Shown piece by piece: positions 55,602 to 64,000 of a stretch of DNA of 64,000 nucleotides. The position numbers and the translations under genes are program-made. This stretch comes from Stomoxys calcitrans. Lineage: Eukaryota > Arthropoda > Insecta > Diptera > Muscidae. Below the pieces are notes generated by a model. That model was given only the letters and a program-made list of their open reading frames with translations. It made no database searches and was not told the origin of the DNA. How positions within the stretch are numbered: position 1 is the stretch's first letter; every line of letters begins with the position of its first letter. Location of the stretch: positions 177,738,944-177,802,943 of the forward strand of contig NC_081555.1 of NCBI RefSeq assembly GCF_963082655.1, written 5' to 3'.

Positions 55602-58600
55602 CTGCAAAAGAAATTGAACACATGTTAACGTCTACGCCATTCTTTAGTGTTTGGTAGTTGTTTTGCTTACCCGGTGATCCACAAAAACTATTCAAGTCCA
55701 AGCCGGCTGAACTGAAATCCATTCCACCTCCATTGTTGGTATTGCCACCCATTTGTTGATGCTGTTGTTGTTGCATGGATTGTAATATTGCACTATTCTT
55801 ATTTTGCTGCTGTTGCATTTGCTGTTGTTGTTGTTGCTGTTGCTGCTGCTGCGAAGCCATCATTATGCCCATATCACTGCCGGTCGGCGAAATAATGCCC
55901 AAACTAACTGGCGAGTTTTGACTGCTGGGCGTTTGGAAACTCATGCTGTTTGGCGAATTCTGCGATTGTAACGTTGAAGCACCGCTTCCCACGCCACTGC
56001 CGCCAAGCAACGTATTTAAATTGTTGCCACAGAATTGTTTCTGTTGAGTGGCATGTCGCATTGCCTGCATGTGGGTGGGTGATGTAGGCAAACTGGGGCG
56101 TGATTTGGCAGGTGAAGGAGATCCTACAAACCATAAACAAATTAATCACATTAATCGTTGCCGATGTTCCTCTCCTCTAACTAACTTACCCAAATAGGCA
56201 TGTGGTGACAATGCCATGTTCGATTGAACTGAATGAGGAGGCGATTGATTGGAGTAGGGTGGGCTAAGGCCTTGTTCATGGCCCCCCAGATTGCCATTCA
56301 AACCATTGTTGCCATTTTGATTGGAATTCATTAGCTCCTGATGAAACGGCGAACCCATTGAGTAGCCATAGTTTTCCATTTTGATCATGTCATGGCTCTG
56401 TTGGGGTATTAGCGATTGCATGGACTGTGCATTCTTTAATCGAGAAAAACAAATAAAGATAAGTTTTATAACTTTTTTCTACGTTGGCGTCGTTTTAAAT
56501 CTCTTACCTTTACACAATCCTCATAGCTCGGTGGGTGTTTCACGTTGTTGCTCCCCAGCAGATCGTTGTGATGATTGGTTTGCGCCCCGCCGCCGCTCAT
56601 TGCGTTCGAATACATTGAGGTGGCGTCGTAGGGACTCGGTTGACTTGTTAAAGCCGTCGGCGGCGGCGAGTCCACCGAACTGAGAGCTGCATCCAGCAGC
56701 TGTTGCTGATGGTTCTCCACTGAACCTGGGCCCTGCGCCGTCGGGCCACCAGCCAGCCCATTCAGCAGCTGTGAGGCCGTAAGATTGCTGCTGCTGTTGT
56801 TTCCCTTTTTTGACGCCGGCTGGCCTAAACCCTTTTTTGAACTCGGCTTGCGTCGAAGACTACCACCATTGTCGAGTAATCCATCTGGACTGCCCTCTAA
56901 AAGTTTGGCCTTCTTTGCGGCCTTATTTTGGGCAGCCTTTGACGTTTTACCGGCTGCAATCACAGTAGGCTGAGTAATCATTTGAGGTTGACTGCCGGGT
57001 GGGGGTGATGCAATCATTGTTTGTGGTGCCATTGCAATCATTTGCGGAGATCTGGGCACATGCTCGTCCAACAAACGTACAATGTCATGGTGCAAGCGTT
57101 CCGAAGCAACGTCTCGTGGCAAACGATCCATGTGATCGGTGATCTCGCGGTTGGCAAAGTTATCCAACAGGGCTTTGCATGCTTCATAGGAACCTTCTCG
57201 GGCTGCAAGGAAAAGGGGTGTTTCGTCTTTGTCATCTTGAGCATCGCGATTCGCATGGTGCATAAGCAAAATGTTGACAGCCTCGGTATTGTTGACAGCA
57301 GCTGCCCAGTGCAGAGCTGTCTTGCCAGAGTTATCAGCAGCGTTTATATCGGCATCTGCGGTTATCAAATCCTCCACCATGCCTTCGATAGCAAGACGGG
57401 CGGCCAATATCAACGGTGTTGTCCCATCATGCATGCGAGCGTTCAAGTTAGTGGCCCGGTTTCGCAAAAGAATTTGGAATACACCCATGGCGTCGGCGGC
57501 CACAGCAGCATGTAGCGGAGTACGTCCCGTGTTATCCTGGCAGTTAGCATCGGCTCCAGCATCAAGTAGGCGCTTCGCAGCATCGGCCCGTGCGTAACGC
57601 GCTGCCAAATGTAATGAGGTCTCTCCGGTTTTATCCATGGTAGCATTAAGCTCGGCACCTTGAGCCAAAAGATCCGAAATCACCTGGGCAGTGGTATCAT
57701 CGGCGTTGTCTATGTCTTCGCCATTGTCAATGCCACCACCGCGAACGGCGGCAACCATCAGAGGAGTCATGCCACAAGGACCACGGACATCAACTTCATG
57801 TTTGCCATCTTGATGGGCCGGAGGAGTCATTATCGAGGAGCGAACGTCTGCCACATCGAGATGAGCCTGGGACCAGACACGAGTGTCAGCCTCCTCATAA
57901 TCGGTGACCATTGTGTGGTCACTGGCATAACCACCATGATCGTTGCGTAGACGTTTTGGTTGCGGCATATCCGATTCATCATCCGACCACTGTGGTGCAT
58001 GGCCCATATGCCCTGAGTTCATGTTGACATCGTTGCTCATGCAAGCCATAGAAGGATTTTTATTCAAATTTCTCATCTCCTGCCCTGTGGGATCTCGGCG
58101 TCTGCGCTGCGGATTGATGGTTGGTGTGCGGAAACCTTCGGGGAACCAGGTGATGCCGGCGGCACGCTTACGTTGTGTAGTCACTAAAACGCCGAACAAC
58201 GCAAATGCCAGTACCACCAGAATTATGCCAAGCGTAACATATTTGACGTTGGTAGGCGTTTCAACAATATCTTCTCCAGGATTCTGTACACCACGCACAC
58301 TGTAGATGGGGAACTTGGACGAGAGGGTATACTTCGATGCAGAAGCGGCCAAGAATTCTGCAGCTTCAGCTGCGCGATAAAAACATTCCGTACATTTCCG
58401 ATTGTCGATTTCCAAATACACCTGGATGCCCTTCTCTCTGCGCTCTGTGAAGAGGATTTTATTCTTGCGTCCAAATTCGGTATTTTGAATGTCTTTGATG
58501 GGCTGTGTACCTTTCCAGGTGAGGATCATGTCATTTCCCAGCGGATCCTTCTTTATACGTACAGTCGTTCTCAAATGGTGACCCATTTCTCGTAAGAAAA

Positions 58601-61600
58601 CCACCTGCTGCTCTCGGAACTCCTCCAGTTCCATCAAGACCACAACAGAGATCGCTCCATCAGCTAGATTGGGCGGTTCAGCTTCGTTCTCACAATCCAA
58701 GCCATCCCAATTACACTCAGCATTGTTGCAACCATAGTCGCAGCGCCCATTGGCGTAATGTTTGGAGCAGTAAGCATCGTAAATAGGATTACAGGGTTGC
58801 AGTTTTTTCTCACAGTCGCGGCCATCGTACAGACAAGCAGCATTGTTGCACTCCTCATTGCATTTTCCATCCATGAAAACCTGCCAACACTGAATGGTCG
58901 CTGTGCAGTTAATCCAAGGATTTATGCCCAATGAACAGTCATTACCATCGAAGTTACAGGCATAGGTGTTGCATTCAGGATCGCAAACATGATTACCCTT
59001 CTTTTGTTCACACCCGCGTTTAACACACATCTCCCTTTGATACTCCAAGTCCTTCGTGTATTTGCTGAGCGCTCCTCGCGAAGGATCCAAGACCCATCCG
59101 GGGTAGTTGGGATCATAGCTTTCGCAACGTTTTCCCGTCCACTTGGCAGGACAGAAACAAACAAAATCGCCTAGGAGGTTGTCACAGGCAGCACCTTGCA
59201 AACAGGGATTGGGGGTACACTCATCCATTGTATCACGTTCGCAGTGTCTTCCATCTGTTCCCCGGGGGCATTCACAACGGTAGCCACCTCCATCATCGAT
59301 GACACAAGTACCCGCTTGACAGGGATTCGAATCACAGTCGTGGCCAGAAAACTCACAATTCTTTCCATAGAATCCTTCGGTACACAAACAATGGTGGCCT
59401 CCCTGCTTGGGGGAGCATATGCCACCATTCTGGCAAGGGGAGTTGGCACAGAAGTCAACCTTGTTCTCGCAATGTCGACCCATGTAACCCGGTTTGCAGT
59501 TGCAGTGATAGTTATTTACCAGTTGAACGCAGTCCAAAGTACCGGCATTTGAGCAGGGATTTGATAAACACTCGTTGATATCTCCTTCACACCGCGAGCC
59601 AACAAATCCTGGTGGGCAAACACACTCAAAACTTCCCACGCGATCGATGCAAGTTCCATTGTTGTGGCATGAGCCCCGCTTGCAATCATTCTCATTTACT
59701 TCACATATTAGGCCAGCCGTTCCGGGAGGACATGAGCAACTAAAGGTGTTCACCAAATCGTGGCAAGTACCGCCGTTCTGACAAGGATTTGGCGAACAGT
59801 CATCGATGTTAAGTTCACAATTTTGGCCCTGGAAACCCTTGCGGCAAACACAAGCGTATGAGCCAATCAAGTCACGGCATGTACCGCCATTCATGCAGGG
59901 TTGAGATTCACATTCATTGATTTCCTGTTGACAATAGCTGCCCGTATATCCTTGCTTACAGTAGCACCTATGGATGTTTCCATGTTCCTTACAAGTGCCA
60001 TTGTTGCACAACTGTTCCAACGAAACTCCTTTTCGTATGGCAGCATCACTGCAGGACACCATTTCGACATCGCACAATTTTCCGGTCCAACCTGGGGCAC
60101 ATCTGCAACTGAACTGATTCTTGAGCTGGGTGCAAGTGGCTCCATTCTCGCATGGTGACTTGGTGCACCAATCGACATAGTCGGTACACTGTTTGCCTGT
60201 GTACCCATAGGAGCAGTGACAAGTATACTCTTCGCCATTCTCATGGCAAGTGGCTCCGTTTTGGCAAGGCTGGGAATCACATTTGTTAATTTTATACTGA
60301 CAGTTGGAACCTGTATATCCAGGTAGACAAGAGCAGTTGTAGCTATTGATGCCATCTATGCAAGTGCCACCATTCATGCAAGAACTCTCAGTGCAATCCT
60401 CATCATTGGTCTGGCAATTGATGCCCGAAAATCCTAAGGGACAAGTGCAGGTGTATGAGTTCACGTACTGCCGGCAAGTGGCTCCATTCTGGCATGGCAA
60501 ACTCAAGCATTCGTTAATATCCGTTTCGCAGTGCTTTCCATCAAAACCATCCACACATAGACAGGAATAATCACCAATGCCATCGAGGCAAGTTCCACCA
60601 TTTTGGCATGGAAACATGGCACAGTCATCGGTATTAATGGCACAATCGTGGCCCTCGTAGCCTTTGGCACATATACAACGATACGAACCGGGAACGTTGT
60701 GACAAGTGGCGCCATTGCGACAAGGTGTCGACAGTTTACACTCATCAATGTCTTCGTCGCAATATCGGCCGGTATAACCTAATTTACAAGTGCAAGAAAA
60801 GTCCAAGAAATTAGGCGAAGGAGTGCATTTGGCATCATTTCTGCAACGATTCGTTGCACATGGATCCAATTTGGACTCACAGTCCACACCAGTATAAGGG
60901 ACCTTGCATACACACTTATAGCCGTTCACTTTGTCGATGCAAGTGCCACCATTGGCACACGGATTATTGATACAATCATCTATGTTGGTCTCACACTTAA
61001 GACCAGTGTAGCCAGGCATACACTGGCATTTGAAGGCGTTCAATTCGTCAACACAAAATCCTCCATGCTGACAAGGGTTCGAGGAGCATTCATCGATGTC
61101 GATTTCACAACGTTTTCCACCGTAGCCAGGAGGACAGAGGCATATAAACTCGTTGATTCCATCCTCACAGCGACCACCATTTATGCAAGGATTCGAAGCA
61201 CATTCATTCACATCACTTAGGCATCGGGAATCGTAGAATCCTCGCGGGCATTCACATTTATAGCCATTAACTAGATCCATACAAACACCATTATTGGCAC
61301 AGGGATTCGAGGCACATTCGTTGATATTGATTTCACAGTGGACACCAGTAAATCCCGGCACACACTGGCAGGTGTACTTATTGATGCCATCAATGCAGGT
61401 GGCTCCATTATTGCAGGGATTGCTATGGCATTCGTTGACATTTATCTCACAATCCTTACCCGAAGTACCGGGTAAACAGTGGCACACATATGAACCCACA
61501 CGATCAACACAATGCCCTCCATACTGGCAGGGGTTGGACTCACACTCGTTAATCTGCGTTTGACAGAGATAGCCGGTGAAGCCTGGATCACATACGCAGG

Positions 61601-62711
61601 TGAAGCGATTGTCTCCGTCTATGCATTTTCCTCGATGACAAGGATTCGAGTCGCAATCATTTATATTGACCTCACAAGAGAGCCCAGTGTAACCCGGATG
61701 GCATTCGCAAGTATAACCAGCTATGGAGTCATGGCAGATGCCACCATTACGACAAGGCTGAGATTGACAATCGTCAATGTTTATTTGACATCTGGAACCA
61801 GTGAAACCCATGGCACAGGAGCATTTGAAACCATTGATCATATCACGACAAATTCCTCCATTCAGGCAGGGATTCGACTGGCATTCATTGATATCGATTT
61901 CACACTGAGTTCCAGTAAAACCGGGCATGCAAACACAACGAAAAGTTCCGGGATCGTCCAAACAGCTGCCCTCATTCTGGCACGGATGGGATTCACACTC
62001 ATTTATATTTGTCTCACAGCGTGGGCCAGTGAATCCCTGTGAGCAATTACAACGAAATGAGCCAGGAGTATTGACACAAACGCCATTGTGTTCACAGGGA
62101 GATCCCTGATCGCATTCATCAATATCCTCGGAGCAATCAACACCCTTGTAACCGGTGGCACAAGAACACGTGTAGGAACCATTGATGGGGCTGGTGTCAC
62201 AGATCGCATCGGAATGACACGGATTTGAGGTACAAGCGTCATCCAAGTGACAAAGTAAGCCCGTTTTACCCGGCGTACAGCGGCAATAAAAGGAGCCAAC
62301 ACCATCAATGCAAGTGGCTCCAAAGAAGCAAGCAGCAGCCACACAGTCATCGATATTTTCACTACAATCCGGGCCAGTCCAACCATTGACACATATACAA
62401 GAATACGAACCTTGTGAGTTGGTGCAAGTAGCGCCATTTTGACAAACAGAGGGTCTGAAAGAAAAACAGAGTAAGTTGTATTATTCTTCATTTTCCAAAC
62501 TCTTTTCCATTTTGTGGGTATCAAAGGGTTTGATTGCCCCCAACTTACCTAATGGCACATTCGTCCACATCCTTTTCACAATTCTCCCCGGTATAGTTGG
62601 GCGGACAGGCACAGTGAAAGCTGTTGATTCCATCAATACAAGTACCACCATTCTGACACGTATGTCCAGGACAATCATCAATATTTTGATCACAATTTTT
62701 ACCTTGATAAC
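55261..62711 (-). CDS. N: Notch receptor, 3' five exons (partial gene)
   Basis: Exons 62549-62711, 56508-62454, 56190-56433, 55671-56123 and 55261-55601 join in phase to 2381 residues plus TGA. They encode the tail of EGF 6, complete EGF 7-36, three Lin12/Notch repeats, the heterodimerisation domain, one transmembrane helix, the RAM motif WFPEGFR, an Arg-rich nuclear signal, seven ankyrin repeats, a second basic signal (PKRLR), a polyglutamine run, and a Ser/Pro PEST tail ending GSEAIYI. The order and spacing match Drosophila Notch. Known role: plasma-membrane receptor for Delta and Serrate, cleaved by ADAM and gamma-secretase, whose intracellular part works with Su(H) in the nucleus. I numbered the EGF repeats by counting back 30 from the last and by the [10 protein letters not shown] and [11 protein letters not shown] hallmarks of EGF 10 and 11. 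The start is outside the window. Confidence 0.98.
55602..55670 (-). other. Notch 69-nt intron, in frame and stop-free
   Basis: Bounded by GTAAGC and TTGCAG. Its length is 23 codons and the minus-strand frame reads through without a stop, so retention would insert 23 residues between FCGSPG and ESFHSGQ. That splicing is normal is inferred from the consensus sites and because the spliced protein matches Drosophila spacing. Confidence 0.8.
55671..56123 (-). CDS. N: Notch exon: opa polyglutamine region
   Basis: Acceptor TTTGTAG; encodes [19 protein letters not shown], the conserved [20 protein letters not shown] block, the glutamine run, and [13 protein letters not shown]. The donor CCGG|GTAAGC sits at 55671. 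The following 69-nt intron keeps the frame open. Confidence 0.95.
55804..55851 (-). repeat. opa (CAR) polyglutamine repeat in Notch
   Basis: Eleven consecutive CAG/CAA codons, then ATG, then four more. It sits at the usual opa position but is shorter than the long run I remember from D. melanogaster. Mixed CAG and CAA codons suggest it is relatively stable. Confidence 0.9.
56190..56433 (-). CDS. N: Notch exon: post-ankyrin region (NAQSMQS to HAYLG)
   Basis: Acceptor TTAAAG, donor TTGG|GTAAGT; 244 nt encoding [13 protein letters not shown] and on to [20 protein letters not shown] and LSPHAYL. It is in phase with both neighbours and matches a conserved stretch of the Notch transactivation region. 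Introns are 56434-56507 (74 nt) and 56124-56189 (66 nt). Confidence 0.95.
56508..62454 (-). CDS. N: Notch main exon: EGF 8-36, LNR, HD, TM, RAM, ankyrin
   Basis: This 5947-nt exon begins after acceptor TTTCTTTCAG with [13 protein letters not shown] repeats run from 62454 to about 59090, including ligand-binding EGF 11-12 near 61930-62125. The LNRs lie at about 58690-59045, the HD at 58250-58690 and the transmembrane helix ([19 protein letters not shown]) near 58183-58240. RAM WFPEGFR is near 58135-58155 and the RRRRRDPTG signal near 58090-58108. The ankyrin repeats span about 57060-57790. The exon ends YEDCVK at donor AAAG|GTAAGAG (56508). The frame runs 14 codons past the donor to a stop, which is intron read-through and not the true end. 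I see no frameshift or lost cysteine on reading. Confidence 0.98.
62549..62711 (-). CDS. N: Notch exon: end of EGF 6, EGF 7, start of EGF 8
   Basis: Acceptor TTTCTAG at 62712 and donor AG|GTAAGT at 62549. The 163 nt encode YQGKNCDQN, then [20 protein letters not shown] through NYTGENC, then DVDECAI. The split codon AG+A (Arg) joins it to the large exon. Intron 62455-62548 is 94 nt. The exon lies in a different frame from the large exon. Confidence 0.93.
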
Positions 62712-64000
62712 CTAGAAATATAAAAAAATTTATGTATGTTTAAGAGAAATTTGTATGGCAAAAAGAAATACATTTTTAATCTTTCACTACATTTCAGCGA
62801 TGTTTTACCCAGCTTTACCGTGATTTCTTGAAAATCATATTGGCAACACTACCAACAGTTATGCCTTGTACATGAAACCGGCTTTCAATTTCCACTTCGA
62901 TACCAGTTTAAGAGCACAATTGGAACACGAGAGAATTTTGGAGAAGAGACCCAGACAAGTCTCTCTTGTGTGCACTTATACAAAGAAAAGGGAAAAATTA
63001 CAAGCTCAGCATAAATGTTTAGATGTATAGTACACACAGTGTACTATATACCCATGACTAACCAAGTCCCGTATGTAAGGAATGACAGTAATGTATGACA
63101 AAATCATGTAAGATACACCTAGAAACAAACAAGCAATTAAGCTGCAATGCGATAATGACCAACCAAAGGAATATGTATGTTTTTGTATATCAACCAACCC
63201 ATTGGATAAATATGTATGTATGTACATACATATGTATGACAGAGCTGGATTTATTAATTGTTGCCAATTAATTGTATTTTATTCTGAATGCATATGCCTC
63301 AAAAACTCAGATTAAAAAGTGCTTCCTTTTACCTTTAACCCAAAACATAAATACATTCGCTGCTCTCACTCACACTCCAAAAATTAAAAACTTTAAACCC
63401 TAAAGAATCAAGATTATAAAACCTTCATCACGATAAACATAAAAACTCAAGCTTAGGAGAGTAATGCTCAGAGTAACCAACATGGGTTGAAAAAAAACCC
63501 TAAATGACAGTCAACAAGAGGAGATGGCTGTTCCAAAACAAAAGTATCTTGCGCTGACCACCATCAAATCGCAAAACCTTTTTTTTCAGAGAATAGGGGA
63601 GAAAATATTGGACCATAATATGAATTGACGATGAAACAATGGTCTGGTATATTATGGACAAATGAGAATGAACATTGATCGGTTGGTCTTTTTCTTCGAT
63701 CATCGTTTTTTTTTTGCACTAGATGGCCAACAAAAACAAACACAATACAAGCTTTCATATACACATATATTATTTGTACATACAATAAATGTACACAGCA
63801 TACATACATATGTAAACATACATTCATTTACTGAATTGGTTAGTTATAAATAGCAAAAGCCGTGGCATTGCCTATTCAATCGGGATATAAAAAGCCTTCA
63901 AGAAAATTTTGATAAAAAAGGCAAAGTTTATTTGTCATTCTTTTAGTGGTAGAAAAGGTTTAAGGTTCATTTAAAAATTTTTAGGCCAGCTAAATGTCAA
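62712..64000 (-). other. Notch intron upstream of the EGF 6/7 exon
   Basis: I see no EGF-coding exon here on the minus strand, so this is intron continuing past the window. It contains a TATG-rich microsatellite near 63200-63235 and AT-rich DNA, but no repeat family I recognise. Several short open frames are chance. Confidence 0.7.

Noticed and set aside
55671..55680. Treating the frame 55261-56091 as one uninterrupted Notch exon
   Set aside because: GTAAGC and TTGCAG consensus sites bound a 69-nt segment absent from the Notch protein I know from Drosophila, so a spliced intron is the better reading.
56381..62715. Many plus-strand frames of 60-176 codons opposite Notch
   Set aside because: These are antisense shadows of the conserved EGF and ankyrin coding sequence, with no independent support.

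Overview
The window is eukaryotic nuclear DNA from a higher (calyptrate, probably muscid) fly. The evidence is AT-rich sequence with short GT-AG introns, three genes that resemble Drosophila proteins, and a dense load of short dispersed repeats. One repeat family, recognised by ends such as TATACCCTCCACCATAGG and internal CTTGACTTCTTGAGCC, I associate from memory with stable fly, horn fly and house fly genomes. The species cannot be fixed without a search.

Three protein genes are supported. (1) Rip11, the class I Rab11-family interacting protein, on the minus strand. Its start codon lies in a 31-nt coding exon at 43472-43502, followed by a 25.8-kb first intron and then four exons between 17676 and 14843. 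The five exons join in frame to a 739-residue protein with an N-terminal C2 domain and a C-terminal Rab11-binding helix. (2) A small plus-strand gene at 45488-45751 encoding the 87-residue UPF0729/C18orf32-family protein (CG18508 in Drosophila). It is head-to-head with Rip11. (3) The 3' five exons of Notch on the minus strand (55261-62711), covering the end of EGF 6, EGF 7-36, three LNRs, the heterodimerisation domain, transmembrane segment, RAM, ankyrin repeats, polyglutamine (opa) run and PEST tail. The signal peptide and EGF 1-5 lie beyond the right edge. From memory, CG18508 lies close to Notch on the Drosophila X, so that part looks like conserved microsynteny.

Region by region: 1-14.8 kb is non-coding and repeat-rich, ending in the presumed Rip11 3' flank. 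14.8-17.7 kb holds the main Rip11 exons. 17.7-43.5 kb is the giant Rip11 intron, filled with tRNA-derived SINEs, a decayed LINE, Tc1/mariner and hAT remnants, MITEs and many copies of the muscid repeat (called family M below). 43.5-45.5 kb is the divergent Rip11/CG18508 promoter region. 45.9-54.7 kb is intergenic, with a decayed jockey-like LINE, a mariner MITE, and a repeat-poor block at 49.4-50.9 kb. 54.7-62.7 kb is the Notch 3' end, and 62.7-64 kb is Notch intron.

I found no operon-like or otherwise unknown gene system. The most useful unexpected points are the Rip11 micro-exon and its 25.8-kb intron, an in-frame 69-nt Notch intron that could be retained without a stop, a 22-bp minisatellite apparently grown from the end of family M, several short palindromic element families present in more than one copy, and a frameshifted, coding-looking segment inside the Rip11 intron that I cannot identify. 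All coordinates for introns and repeats were read by eye.
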